From positions 1 to 64,000 of the forward strand of contig CAZTPX010000020.1 of NCBI GenBank assembly GCA_964615095.1: a stretch of DNA of 64,000 nt. Reading direction: 5' to 3'. A program made the translations under genes and the position numbers. Numbering within the stretch: position 1 is the first letter of the stretch; every line of letters starts with the position of its first letter. Below the pieces are notes generated by a model. That model ran no database searches and was not told where the DNA came from. It was given only the letters and a program-made list of their open reading frames with translations. Shown here piece by piece: positions 32,972 through 42,102 of this stretch. This DNA comes from JANXQG01 sp964615095. GTDB taxonomy: Bacteria > Planctomycetota > Planctomycetia > Pirellulales > Thermoguttaceae.

Positions 32972-34384
32972 ATGCGCGTGTTGTCAATTGTCGCCCTGAC
33001 GCTTGTTTCTGCAGTTTCTGCCGCCCTCGCGCGGACCTGGACCGACACCTCGGGGAAGTTCTCCATTGAGGCCGAACTCGTGCAAGTCGAGGAAGGCAAG
33101 GTGCAACTGCGCAAACCCGACGGGTCGCTTGTAACCGTGCCGCTAGCAAAGCTCTCGGACGGCGACCGTCGTTATCTTGAATCGAGGGAAAAAGCGGTCC
33201 CCGCCGCGCCCGCGCCGCCCCCCGATTCGGCGAAGGCAGCGCCAGCGGCGACAAAGAACGGTCCCGCCGCCAAAAAGGCCAAGACGCAGCCGTCGCGCGT
33301 CAGCTCGGAGGCCGCCATTGCCGCCGCTTTGAACAGTCCGGCGCACTTGACATTCGTTGCCACGCCCTTGAAGGACGTGATCGATTATTTGAAGGACCAG
33401 TATCACGTCGAATTCCAGCTTGACTTGCCGGCGCTGAAGGAGGCCGGGGTTAGGCCAGAGACCCCCGTCACTTTTAACGCGGGCAAGAAAGAAACCCTGG
33501 ACTCCGCCCTGGAAAAACTCCTTGCGAGCAAAAGCCTGGGCCTGGTCTATGTGGTGTGGAGCGAGGTCATTCTTGTGACTTCGTCGCCCAAAGCCGAAAG
33601 CGATCAGTTCATGGCAACCCGCGTCTACAAGGTGCTGCAGGCAACCGACGTCAGCAGCCTTGTCGCGCAGATCGGGACTCAAGTGGAGCCCAAGTCCTGG
33701 GTGGATAACGGCGGAACAAGTACTATCTCGGCGTGGCAGCGGGGGGCCGTGGTGATCAGCCAGACCCAGAAGACCTTCCGCATTTTAGAGCGGCGCTTTG
33801 CTGGAACACTGCGACGAATCGATCCCCGTGAGGCCAAGCCCAACCCGCGGAAGGGCAAGGCGGAGGCCGGCATCGCGGCAAAGCTCAAGCAACCTGTCAG
33901 CCTCCAGTTTGTGGAAACGCCGTTACACGACGTGGTGGACTATCTCTCCGACTTGACGAAGGTCAAGATCCATTTCGACGAGAAAGCCCTCAAGGATGCC
34001 GGCGTGGACGGAAGCACTCCGATTACGATCAATGTCAGGGGCGTCAACCTGCGGAGCGGCCTGTCCTTGCTCACGGCAGGCTGCCAGTTGACTTGGGTGC
34101 CGACCGCCAACGGCATCGAAATCACCAGCCCGTCGGTTGCCGAGTCGAAGTTGACTCTGGTCTCCTATGACGTCCACGACCTCGTCGATGTCCGGGGCAG
34201 CCCGAAAACCCTGGTTGATATCATCACGAATACAGTCCAGTGCAAATCGTGGCAAGACAACGGCGGGACGGGAACGATTGAGGCCAAGAACGGCGGCAGC
34301 GTCTTGCAAGTGAGTCAGAACGCACGCGCCCATGAGGAGATCGAACAACTGCTCCTTGCCCTGCGGCTTTCTGCCCAGCCGTGA
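32972..34384 (+). CDS. SHD1-domain protein with two STN-like repeats
   Basis: 470 aa. AAGGAG lies 8 nt before the ATG. A signal peptide (MRVLSIVALTLVSAVSAALA) is followed by an SHD1-type domain (residues 22-72: RTWTDTSGKFSIEAELVQVE, VPLAKLSDGDRRYLES). An Ala/Pro/Lys linker leads to two similar modules near residues 115-280 and 305-465. Each starts LNSPAHLTFVATPLKDVIDY or LKQPVSLQFVETPLHDVVDY, like the secretin/TonB short N-terminal fold, and each ends with a WxDNGGTxTI block. Such proteins are common in planctomycetes; the role is unknown. It is 42 nt downstream of the kinase gene on the same strand and may be co-expressed with it. Confidence 0.78.
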   Translation: MRVLSIVALTLVSAVSAALARTWTDTSGKFSIEAELVQVEEGKVQLRKPDGSLVTVPLAKLSDGDRRYLESREKAVPAAPAPPPDSAKAAPAATKNGPAAKKAKTQPSRVSSEAAIAAALNSPAHLTFVATPLKDVIDYLKDQYHVEFQLDLPALKEAGVRPETPVTFNAGKKETLDSALEKLLASKSLGLVYVVWSEVILVTSSPKAESDQFMATRVYKVLQATDVSSLVAQIGTQVEPKSWVDNGGTSTISAWQRGAVVISQTQKTFRILERRFAGTLRRIDPREAKPNPRKGKAEAGIAAKLKQPVSLQFVETPLHDVVDYLSDLTKVKIHFDEKALKDAGVDGSTPITINVRGVNLRSGLSLLTAGCQLTWVPTANGIEITSPSVAESKLTLVSYDVHDLVDVRGSPKTLVDIITNTVQCKSWQDNGGTGTIEAKNGGSVLQVSQNARAHEEIEQLLLALRLSAQP

Positions 34385-35176
34385 TGGGGCTTGGCGGTTA
34401 CGCTTTTGATTCGGTATTTGTTCCAGCGTCGGACGGAGTTCTGGGGACAGGGAGTTCTGGGGAGTTCTGGGGACACAGTATTTAACTATGAATCGTGCGA
34501 CTTCGTTTACAAGGCGAAAACGGACGCCTGCCGTGCCTTTCCCGAGCGCGCAGCGCGAGTTGCTCGCTGCAGGCGCCAGGCAGGATTTTCGGGCGAGAGG
34601 CGGAGCAGGCCAGAACCCACGAGCGGCAGGCTCCTCGGCGCGCCGCGACGGGCGGCCCATGCCGTCCCCACGGGAACCGCGCGGCCGCACCTGACTTTGG
34701 ACGAGTTTCGCGAGATCTGCGCGCGGCATGGCGGGACGGACCCGTCGAAGCAGGCGTCGCTGGCGCGGCTGCTGCACAAGCTCCCACGCGCTGCTGCACT
34801 TCGTCGACGAGCCGCGGCTGCGAGACACGTCGGTGCCCAACCCCCACTGGGTGACCTACGCCGAGTTTCGCGCGCTGTGCGCCGCGCACGGCGTGACGGA
34901 CGAAGGCCAGGGGTTTTACATCCTCTTCGGAGGCCAAGGCACAATCGCCCGATGGGCGAGATCGTGGCGCCGCTACGCGGCTCTTTTTGTTGGTTCTCGC
35001 TCGCGACCGGGGGTTGCGCTACGCTCCACGTCCGGCTATTCGATTGACGCCGCTCCGCGGCGGTTTACCAGACGATTCGCACCACCCCGCCCGTCCATTG
35101 ATGCGCAGAAACGAAGACGCATCCGGAAGAATCGGGTGCATTGCCGTTATTGAACCGGGCACCCTTTCCCGCCTCG
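34385..35176. other. Accessory-looking DNA without an intact gene
   Basis: Open frames here shift repeatedly and base use is unlike the neighbours. The stretch includes the Roco remnant at 34690-34957 and, near 35017-35063, a fragment similar to the window's first 50 nt. No complete gene is supported. Confidence 0.6.
34690..34957 (+). pseudogene. Frameshifted remnant of a Roco (Roc-COR) protein
   Basis: One frame gives LTLDEFREICARHGGTDPSK and ASLARLLHKL. After a frameshift near 34780-34797 the next frame gives LLHFVDEPRLRDTSVPNPHW then VT. Together these match the COR segment of bacterial Roco proteins (consensus like LHDLG...LHF-DDPRLRDT-VLNP-WVT). The 'EFR-LCAAHGVTDE' motif then appears a second time (YAEFRALCAAHGVTDE), so the remnant looks rearranged as well as frameshifted. 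No Roc GTPase motif is present. Confidence 0.5.
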
Positions 35177-35273
35177 TGCGGCGATTAGACGATACATTCG
35201 CCGCATATTGTGCGGTGAATAGCTTGCCATGCGGCGATTATAGGCTATAATCAACGCAAAGGATGCGGTGAAT
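35177..35273 (+). promoter_or_regulatory. Five-fold TGCGGYGA motif and 53-nt diverged tandem duplication at fic promoter
   Basis: TGCGGCGATTA occurs at 35177 and 35230. TGCGGTGAAT occurs at 35211 and 35264. An inverted copy, ATTCGCCGCA, is at 35196-35205, making a palindrome with 35211-35220 over a 5-nt spacer. Both direct pairs are offset by 53 nt, so the region seems to be an old tandem duplication. The last copy overlaps the start codons of the Fic gene. The arrangement suits an operator array around the promoter. Confidence 0.55.
35224..35251 (+). promoter_or_regulatory. Sigma-70-like promoter of fic gene
   Basis: TTGCCA at 35224-35229, a 16-nt spacer, and consensus TATAAT at 35246-35251. 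Transcription would begin only some 10 nt before the start codon region, so the leader is very short. Confidence 0.65.
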
Positions 35274-36392
35274 ATGCCCTATATCCACGAAACTGATGGC
35301 TGGCCGGAACTTACTTGGGATGGCGACGCCCTGGCCATACCCCTAGCAACGGTAAGGCACAAGCAGGGAAGACTCCTCGGCAAAATGGAGGCCCTGGGTT
35401 TCGATCTGCGTGCGGAAGCCGGCCTCATCGTGCTGACAAACGACGTGGTGAAGTCGTCCGCAATCGAGGGCGAAACGCTTAACCCCGACGAAGTTCGGTC
35501 GTCGATCGCCCGCCGGCTTGGGCTCGACGTAGCGGGCCTTCCGAAGGCTGGTCGCGATGTTGAAGGCATCGTCGAAATGATGCTTGACGCGACAGGGAAG
35601 TTTAGCACGCCACTCACGAAGGAACGTCTGTTTGCTTGGCACGCATCGTTGTTCCCAACCGGACGCAGCGGTATGACGGAGATCGCCGTCGGCAAATGGC
35701 GTCCCGAGGAAGCTGGGGAAATGCAGGTTGTATCCGGCCCCATCGGACATGAGAGAGTTCATTTCAGGGCGCCGGAGGCCAAGCGGCTTGAAGCGGAAAT
35801 GAAGAAGTTCATCGAGTGGTTCAATGGGCCAACAGTCATGGATTCGGTCATCAAGGCTGGAGTCGCCCATTTCTGGTTTGTCACCATCCATCCGTTCGAG
35901 GACGGCAACGGCCGAATCGCCCGCGCCATCGCCGATATGGCGCTGGCTCGCGCCGACGGGACGAAAGATCGTTTCTACAGTATGTCGGCGCAAATCGCGG
36001 CAGAACGCAAAGAGTACTATCAAGTGTTGGAGATCGCCCAGCGTGGCGATGTCAACATCACGCGCTGGCTCGACTGGTTCCTGGATTGCCTAGGCCGTGC
36101 GATTGACGGTTCGGACCAGGCGCTTGCCGCGGTGCTGCACAAGGCGAAACTCTGGCAGCGGATCAATCCCAAGCCGGTGAATGAGCGGCAGCGGTTGGTC
36201 ATCAACCGCCTGCTAAACAACTTCGAGGGGTATCTCACAACCTCAAAATATGCGACGCTCGCCAAGTGCTCAGCCGATACCGCGCTTCGCGATATCCGAG
36301 AACTGCTCAGCCGAGGCATCCTATTGCAAAACCCCAGCGGTGGGCGAAGTACGAGCTACCGGCTTGCGGAGCCTGACAACATCAACGTGTGA
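35268..36392 (+). CDS. Fic-family adenylyltransferase
   Basis: 374 aa from the GTG at 35268, with AAGGA about 5 nt upstream; an ATG at 35274 is the alternative. The catalytic Fic motif is HPFEDGNGRIAR (near residue 208). The inhibitory motif SSAIEGE (near residue 65) lies N-terminal, as in class II Fic proteins that restrain themselves. MPYIHETDGWPELTW is the usual DUF4172-type N-terminus. The C-terminal region (TTSKYATLAKCSADTALRDI, LLSRGILLQNPSGGRST) is a winged helix, so the protein may bind DNA and regulate its own promoter. It transfers AMP (or a related group) to protein hydroxyls. It lies in an accessory-looking region and has no antitoxin gene beside it. Confidence 0.92.
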   Translation: MNMPYIHETDGWPELTWDGDALAIPLATVRHKQGRLLGKMEALGFDLRAEAGLIVLTNDVVKSSAIEGETLNPDEVRSSIARRLGLDVAGLPKAGRDVEGIVEMMLDATGKFSTPLTKERLFAWHASLFPTGRSGMTEIAVGKWRPEEAGEMQVVSGPIGHERVHFRAPEAKRLEAEMKKFIEWFNGPTVMDSVIKAGVAHFWFVTIHPFEDGNGRIARAIADMALARADGTKDRFYSMSAQIAAERKEYYQVLEIAQRGDVNITRWLDWFLDCLGRAIDGSDQALAAVLHKAKLWQRINPKPVNERQRLVINRLLNNFEGYLTTSKYATLAKCSADTALRDIRELLSRGILLQNPSGGRSTSYRLAEPDNINV

Positions 36393-36652
36393 TCACGCCC
36401 ACAGTACTGTCCGGCGGCAGAAATGTTAGGAATCCGCGAATCTTCCGCCATCTACTTGCCTTTGAAATGCGCCAACCTATAATTTCCGCCGGTTACCCTA
36501 TTCTAATTATTTCTTAGCTGCCGTTTCGGGGTGAGTTATACGCTTCGCGGCGGTGTTCCCAGTCCTTGGCGTGTCCATTGGGAGGGTGGACCCAAGTCGA
36601 ACATTGTTCAGGTAAACGAAGTCTCTAACTTGTCTAACGTAAGGACCGTTTT

Positions 36653-38434
36653 ATGCTAAAACTCAAGACTACGGTGGCTGCCTGCCTTGCCCTTTCGGCG
36701 ATCGGCGGCATCATCGCCTGCTCGTCGCAGATGGCCAAATCGGGCGGCGACGCCAAGACCAGTTCCAACCCCAGCGCGGCGCAAAAGGCCGCCAGCCCGG
36801 CGGCAAGCCAGCCGGCGCCCAACCAGGTTGCTCAAGCCGAGGAACCTGCCAAGACCGAAACGGCCACCGCACCGGCTGCCGGCGGCAAGAAGCCGAATAT
36901 CCTCTTCATCATGGGAGATGACATCGGCATGTGGAACATCGGCGCCTATCACCGCGGTTTGATGGCCGGCAGGACGCCCCACCTGGACAAGCTGGCCAAG
37001 GAAGGCATGATGTTCACCGACTACTACGCCGAGGCAAGCTGCACGGCGGGCCGGGCCAACTTCATCACCGGCGAACTGCCCATACGCACGGGCATGACCA
37101 CTGTCGGCCAGGCCGGTGCCAAGACCGGTCTTCCGGCCGAGGCTTGCACGATTGCCACGGCGCTCAAAGCGCAGGGCTATGCCACCGGGCAGTTCGGCAA
37201 GAACCACTTGGGCGATCGCAACGAGTTCCTGCCCACCGTTCACGGCTTCGACGAGTTCTTTGGTTACCTATATCACCTGGACGCCATGGAAGACCCGGCG
37301 CATCCCAACTACCCGCAGAAGCTCTTGAACGTGGTCGGCCCGCGCAACATGGTCCACAGTTGGGCCACGGAGACGGACGACCCGACCGAGATGCCGCGGT
37401 GGGGCAAGATCGGCAAGCAGAAGATCGAGGACGCCGGCACGCTTTATCCGAAGCGAATGGAGACTGTGGACAATGAGATCCGCGATCTGGCCATCAATTT
37501 CATGGACAAGGCCAAGAAGGACGGCAAGCCTTTCTTCGTCTGGCTCAACCCGACGCGGATGCACATCGTCACGCACCTCTCGCCGAAATATGAGGCGCTG
37601 CGCAACTCGGAGAATGGTTGGTCGGAACAGGAAGCCGGCATGGCTCAGCTCGATGACGACGTTGGATTGGTGATGCAGAAGCTCAAGGATCTGGGCGAGG
37701 ACGATAACACCATCGTGGTCTTCACCACCGACAACGGCACGGAAACCTTCACCTGGCCCGATGGCGGAACGACGCCGTTCGCGCAATGCAAAGGGACGAT
37801 CATGGAAGGCGGCTTCCGCGTGCCGTGCATCGCGCGCTGGCCCGGCCACATTCCCACGGACAAGGTGCAGAACGGTCTCATGTCGGGTCTGGACTGGTTC
37901 CCCACGTTCCTGGCTGCCGCCGGCAACCCGGACATCACGAACCAGTTGCTCAAGGGTGTGAAGCTCGGCGAGCGGACCTACAAGAACCATCTCGACGGCT
38001 ACGACCAGACCGCCCTGATCACCGGCAAAGGCCCGTCGGCGCGCCACGAGATCTTCTACCTCGGCGAAAGCACGGTAGGCGCGGTGCGCATCGACGACTA
38101 CAAGTTCCGCTTTATCGACCAGCCCAATGGCTGGCTCGGTGATAAAACCCATCCCGACGTGCCCTACATCACCAACCTGCGTCTTGATCCGTTCGAGCGC
38201 ATGGGCTGGCCGAACAACGGGACGAAAGACGGTGCACAACAATACTTCGATTGGTTCAAGTATCAGTTCTGGCGTTTTGTGTTCGTCCAGCAGGTGGTTG
38301 GCAAGGAACTCCAAACCTTCATCGAATTCCCGCCGATGCAGCGGGGTGCGAGTTTCAATCTTGACGCCATAAAAGCGGAGATGACGAAACGCATGCAACA
38401 GGCGGAGGCGGCCAGCCACGGCGCCAGCAACTAG
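36653..38434 (+). CDS. Arylsulfatase lipoprotein
   Basis: 593 aa. A lipoprotein-type signal (LSAIGGIIAC) is followed by a Ser/Ala/Pro-rich linker to residue 80. The sulfatase domain starts KKPNILFIMGDDIGMWNIGA with metal-binding Asp residues. The formylglycine site is CTAGR in EASCTAGRANF, the Cys type with Ala in place of Pro. GKNHLGD and later VVFTTDNGTETFTWPDGGTT give further active-site residues. It matches the arylsulfatase subgroup with 'YHRGLMAGRTPHLD'. It needs a true formylglycine-generating enzyme (or anSME); the FGE-like domains of the nearby kinase lack the catalytic Cys pair. Likely hydrolyses sulfate esters of polysaccharides outside the cytoplasm. Confidence 0.9.
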   Translation: MLKLKTTVAACLALSAIGGIIACSSQMAKSGGDAKTSSNPSAAQKAASPAASQPAPNQVAQAEEPAKTETATAPAAGGKKPNILFIMGDDIGMWNIGAYHRGLMAGRTPHLDKLAKEGMMFTDYYAEASCTAGRANFITGELPIRTGMTTVGQAGAKTGLPAEACTIATALKAQGYATGQFGKNHLGDRNEFLPTVHGFDEFFGYLYHLDAMEDPAHPNYPQKLLNVVGPRNMVHSWATETDDPTEMPRWGKIGKQKIEDAGTLYPKRMETVDNEIRDLAINFMDKAKKDGKPFFVWLNPTRMHIVTHLSPKYEALRNSENGWSEQEAGMAQLDDDVGLVMQKLKDLGEDDNTIVVFTTDNGTETFTWPDGGTTPFAQCKGTIMEGGFRVPCIARWPGHIPTDKVQNGLMSGLDWFPTFLAAAGNPDITNQLLKGVKLGERTYKNHLDGYDQTALITGKGPSARHEIFYLGESTVGAVRIDDYKFRFIDQPNGWLGDKTHPDVPYITNLRLDPFERMGWPNNGTKDGAQQYFDWFKYQFWRFVFVQQVVGKELQTFIEFPPMQRGASFNLDAIKAEMTKRMQQAEAASHGASN

Positions 38435-38451
38435 CTTGAATGTCCTTCACG

Positions 38452-38477
38452 GCGGGCGGCTCGCAAGGGCCGCCCGC
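38452..38477 (+). terminator. GC-rich hairpin after sulfatase gene
   Basis: Arms GCGGGCGGC (38452-38460) and GCCGCCCGC (38469-38477) pair perfectly, 18 nt after the sulfatase stop. A T tract is lacking (TCTCCC follows), so intrinsic termination would be imperfect. Confidence 0.45.
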
Positions 38478-38543
38478 TCTCCCACCGCCGGCCAGCTAAT
38501 TTGCTGCCACACGGTTCTGTCCAAACGCGAAAGGAATAGTACC

Positions 38544-38906
38544 ATGATCGAACAGATGACCGGGCTACCCGCCCACACAATCGGCTTCAAAATGAGCGGC
38601 AAACTGCACGACGCGGACTATAAGACATTCGTCCCCTTGGTGGATGCCGAGATCGCCAAGGAGGGGAAGATCAACGTTCTCGCCCAATTCCACGATTTCC
38701 ACGGTTGGGATGCGCGAGCGCTGTGGGATGACATCAAGTTCTCCACCACGCACTGCACCAAGATCAAACGCATCGCGCTAGTGGGCGAGAAAACTTGGGA
38801 GAAATGGATGGCCGCCGTGTGCAAGCCGTTCACGATGGCCAAGATCCGTTACTTCGATGCGACCGAGATCGAGGCCGCCAAGGCCTGGTTGGGCGAGGCG
38901 TCCTGA
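38544..38906 (+). CDS. SpoIIAA-like (STAS-fold) protein
   Basis: 120 aa starting MIEQMTGLPAHTIGFKMSGK, with AAGGA upstream. The pattern GKLHDADYKTFVPLVDAEI, INVLAQFHDFHGWDARALWD, RIALVGEKTWEKW fits the SpoIIAA-like family, a STAS-related fold of unknown function. Cytoplasmic. It lies between the sulfatase and HAD phosphatase genes on the same strand, only 18 nt before the latter, so they may share a transcript. Confidence 0.82.
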   Translation: MIEQMTGLPAHTIGFKMSGKLHDADYKTFVPLVDAEIAKEGKINVLAQFHDFHGWDARALWDDIKFSTTHCTKIKRIALVGEKTWEKWMAAVCKPFTMAKIRYFDATEIEAAKAWLGEAS

Positions 38907-38924
38907 AACTGCGCCGGAAAGGTC

Positions 38925-39956
38925 ATGCAACGACGGAAATCGTTTATGAAGCTCTTCAAACACACATTCCTCCTGCTCTTGGTCGCACTGGCCGGTCCGA
39001 CCGCCGCCCGTGCCCAGGATCCCCTGCCCTCGTGGAACGACGGCCCGGCCAAGCAGGCGATCGTAAGCTTCGTTCACGCTACCACCGACCAGGCCAGCCC
39101 GCTGTTGGTGCCGCCCGCCCAGCGGATCGCCACGTTCGACCAGGACGGCACGCTCTGGGTCGAGCACCCAATGTACACGCAGGTCACGTACTGCCTGGAA
39201 CGCGTGCCCGCGCTGGTGAAGAAGAAAGTGGAGCTCAAGCTCGTCGAGCCGTTCAAGACGGTGCTCTCGGGCAATCACAAGGCCGTCGCCAAACTCTCGC
39301 TGAAGGACCTGGAGAAGATCTTTGCCGTCACGCACAGCGGCATGTCCGTGGACGAGTACCGCGCCGACGTGGAGAAGTGGCTCGCCACTGCCAAGGACCC
39401 GCGCTGGAAACGACCGTATACGGAACTCACCTACCTGCCCATGCAGGAAATCCTGCGTTACCTTCGCGCCAACGGTTACAAGACCTACATCGTCACCGGT
39501 AGCGGCCAGGATTTCGTCCGCGTGTATGCCGAGCAGACCTATGGCATCCCGCCTGAGCAGGTGATCGGCAGTATGGGCGGTACGAAGTTCGGCTACGACA
39601 AGGACGGCAAACCGGTGCTAATCAAGGAACCCAAGCTCCTCTTGCTCGACGACAACGCCGGCAAGCCTGAGGGCATCCACCTGATGATCGGCCGGCGGCC
39701 CTACGCGGCGTTCGGCAACTCACCGGGCGACCGGCAGATGCTGGAGTACACGAAGGCCGGCAACGGCGCGCGGCTGGCGATGCTCGTGCTGCACGACGAC
39801 GCCACGCGCGAGTACGCTTACGGCCCGGCGCAGGGCTTGCCCGAGACTAAGATCGGGACCTTCCCGCAGACGCTCTACGACAAGGCGAAGAGCAGCGGCT
39901 GGACCGTCATCAGCATGAAGAACGATTGGAAGCAGGTCTTCGCGTTCGAGCGATAG
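38925..39956 (+). CDS. Exported HAD-family phosphatase
   Basis: 343 aa from the ATG at 38925 (GGAAAGG just upstream); an internal ATG at 38946 also begins a good signal peptide (MKLFKHTFLLLLVALAGP). HAD motifs: IATFDQDGTLW (nucleophile and acid Asp), YIVTGSGQDFV (motif II), a Lys in the FGYDKDGKP region, and AFGNSPGDRQMLEY (motif IV). It is close to the phosphoserine-phosphatase-like group of exported planctomycete/proteobacterial proteins. The substrate is not known. Confidence 0.82.
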   Translation: MQRRKSFMKLFKHTFLLLLVALAGPTAARAQDPLPSWNDGPAKQAIVSFVHATTDQASPLLVPPAQRIATFDQDGTLWVEHPMYTQVTYCLERVPALVKKKVELKLVEPFKTVLSGNHKAVAKLSLKDLEKIFAVTHSGMSVDEYRADVEKWLATAKDPRWKRPYTELTYLPMQEILRYLRANGYKTYIVTGSGQDFVRVYAEQTYGIPPEQVIGSMGGTKFGYDKDGKPVLIKEPKLLLLDDNAGKPEGIHLMIGRRPYAAFGNSPGDRQMLEYTKAGNGARLAMLVLHDDATREYAYGPAQGLPETKIGTFPQTLYDKAKSSGWTVISMKNDWKQVFAFER

Positions 39957-40004
39957 CAAAGCAGTGGGGCTTCGTGGAACTCGACCGCACCCTGCAATTC
40001 TCGA

Positions 40005-40111
40005 ATAAGGACTGACGCAGAAATAAGAGTCGCCTTTCGCTCCGCGAAAGTAGCGCAACTTTTGCAGTGCGAAAGGCGACAAGACGACAGTTATTGATTT
40101 GCCGGTCCTAA
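40005..40111. repeat. Second copy of 107-nt family D element
   Basis: It has the same length and ends (TAAGGACTGACGCAG at the left, GCCGGTCCTAA at the right) as 16506-16612. The internal hairpin has decayed in its right arm (TTTTGCAGTGCGAAAGG). Confidence 0.82.
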
Positions 40112-40231
40112 GGGGTGTTCGATAGCGAGAACCGGAGCGGCGCCTACCCCTGGACTGGCCAGCCGCCTACAATTGGTGACGCGTCAGCGTGAACCGGTTT
40201 AACGCTCGTCGCAAATGGAAGGTCTCGAATT

Positions 40232-40996
40232 ATGAGTTCGATTGCGATTAGCGGCATCGTCTTCGCTTGCATCTTTGGCGGCACGATCCTCGGCATGATT
40301 CTGCGGGCGGTTCTGCCAGCGCACCATCTGACTTCGGAAACCAAGGACGTCGTCAAGCTGGGCATGGGCCTTGTCGGCACCATGACGGCGCTGGTGCTGG
40401 GCCTGCTGATCGCCTCGGCAAAGAGTTCGTTCGATACGCAGAGAAGCGGACTGGCCCAACTGTCGGCAAACATCATTCTACTGGATCGCGCTTTGGCACA
40501 CTACGGGCCTGAGGCGAAGGACGCGCGCGAGACGCTCCGCGCCTCGGTCGCCGACCTGTTGCAGCACACTTGGTCGAAAGAGAAGCCTCAGTCCGGGCAG
40601 CCCGCGGAGAAGACGGAGACCGCAGGCCGCTACGAGGGTCTCTTCGAGAAAATCCAGGAACTCGCGGCCAAGACCGACGCGCAGCGCACGCTGCAGGCCC
40701 AGGCGCTGAAGACCGGCACCGACATCGCACAGACGCGCTGGTTGATGTTCGCCCAGAAAGGCAGTTCCATCCCAACGCCGTTTCTCGTAGTGATGGTTTG
40801 CTGGCTCGCTCTGATCCTCGCCAGTTTCAGCCTCTTCGCGCCGCCCAATGCCACGGTGTTCGCGACCTTGCTCGTATGCGCATTGGCGGTTTCCAGCGCG
40901 GTCTTTCTGATCCTGGAATTAGACCGACCGTTCGAGGGAATGATCCAAATTTCCGGCGCGCCGTTGCGCAGTGCCTTGGAGCAACTAGGACGCTGA
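40232..40996 (+). CDS. DUF4239 (bestrophin-like) membrane protein
   Basis: 254 aa with GGAAGG upstream. TM segments are near residues 5-25 (IAISGIVFACIFGGTILGMI), 45-63 (GMGLVGTMTALVLGLLIAS), 185-205 and 210-228. Between them is a soluble helical part containing LSANIILLDRALAHYGPEA. The block 'LGxGLVGTMTALVLGLLIASAKSSFDTQ' marks DUF4239 proteins. Inner membrane; function unknown, sometimes compared with bestrophin channels. No direct operon partner is evident. Confidence 0.82.
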   Translation: MSSIAISGIVFACIFGGTILGMILRAVLPAHHLTSETKDVVKLGMGLVGTMTALVLGLLIASAKSSFDTQRSGLAQLSANIILLDRALAHYGPEAKDARETLRASVADLLQHTWSKEKPQSGQPAEKTETAGRYEGLFEKIQELAAKTDAQRTLQAQALKTGTDIAQTRWLMFAQKGSSIPTPFLVVMVCWLALILASFSLFAPPNATVFATLLVCALAVSSAVFLILELDRPFEGMIQISGAPLRSALEQLGR

Positions 40997-41047
40997 TTTC
41001 ATCCAGTTTATGGCCCGCACAAACCCAACACAATTCCGGAGTTACCC

Positions 41048-42049
41048 ATGAAGAAACAACCGCAATCAATGCGAATCGTCGTCGGGGCAATCATCCTGCT
41101 CTTCGGGGCAGCGTTTGTCGCAATTGTCCACCAAGGCTTCGTTGTGGCCGCCCCGCCGGCCGGCGCGGCGCCCGAGAAAGCAGCGGCCGAACCTAGCGCG
41201 GCACCGCCTGCAAGTAATCCGACCAAGGATGCCGACGAAAAGGCGATCCGGGCGACGGCCGATGATTTCGTCAAGGCCTTTAACGCCGCCGACGTCAAGG
41301 CGATTGGCGCCCTCTGGGCCGCGGACGCCGAGTATACGGACGAGATGGGCCAGTCGTTCCAAGGTCGCGCGGCGATCGAAGAGGTCTACGCCGACCTGTT
41401 CAAACAGCACCTAGGCGCGATGATGACGGTCAAGATCGAATCGATTCGCCTGCTGGGCCCGGACGTCGCCCTGGAGAAAGGCGTGGCCCGCGTCAAATCG
41501 CCCGGGGGAGTCGCCGACACGGCCGCCCGCTACACCGTGGTCCACTCCAAGCGGAACGGCAAGTGGATCATGGTTTTCGGGCGCGACGCCCCCTACGTTG
41601 CAGCCTCGAATGAGGACTACCTCAAGGACTTGGAATGGCTTATCGGCGACTGGCATCCGCAATCGAAAGAACTGCCCCTGCGGCTGCACTTCGAATGGAT
41701 GGCGCAAAGGAACTTCATCAAGAACACCTTTGCGGTCACCAAGGATGGTCAAACGACCATGACCGGCGGACAGATCATCGGCTGGAATCCCAGGCGGGGC
41801 CGGATCGTCTCCTGGCACTTCGACGCCCAGGGCGGTTTTGGCGAGGACACGTGGACGAAGGACGGCTCCAAATGGGTCATGGAGGCAAAGGGCATGCTCC
41901 GCGACGGCAGCGAGAGTACGTCAGTCAACGTCGTCACGCCCATCGACGCCAACAGTTTCATCTGGCAATCGATCAAGCGGACCCTGGACGGTGTCAGCCT
42001 TCCTGATACGGCGCCCGTCAAGATGGTTCGCGTGCAACCGAGCAAGTGA
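41048..42049 (+). CDS. SnoaL/SgcJ-like exported protein with lipocalin-like C-domain
   Basis: 333 aa. An N-terminal hydrophobic segment (IVVGAIILLFGAAFVAIV) and Ala/Pro linker precede the NTF2-like domain near residues 60-185 (IRATADDFVKAFNAADVKAI, LWAADAEYTDEMGQSFQGRA, YTVVHSKRNGKW). A second domain (195-330: DLEWLIGDWHPQ, HFEWMAQRNFIKN, IIGWNPRRGRIVSWHFDAQG) is beta-rich. The protein at 59873-60823 has the same two-domain layout. Catalysis is not evident. The gene is 53 nt before a Gly-rich secreted protein gene, an arrangement repeated by the second pair. Confidence 0.75.
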   Translation: MKKQPQSMRIVVGAIILLFGAAFVAIVHQGFVVAAPPAGAAPEKAAAEPSAAPPASNPTKDADEKAIRATADDFVKAFNAADVKAIGALWAADAEYTDEMGQSFQGRAAIEEVYADLFKQHLGAMMTVKIESIRLLGPDVALEKGVARVKSPGGVADTAARYTVVHSKRNGKWIMVFGRDAPYVAASNEDYLKDLEWLIGDWHPQSKELPLRLHFEWMAQRNFIKNTFAVTKDGQTTMTGGQIIGWNPRRGRIVSWHFDAQGGFGEDTWTKDGSKWVMEAKGMLRDGSESTSVNVVTPIDANSFIWQSIKRTLDGVSLPDTAPVKMVRVQPSK

Positions 42050-42102
42050 GCTTCCTTCCCCTAGAATACAAAACCTTGAAGATTTTCCGAAAGGTCTCTC
42101 TC

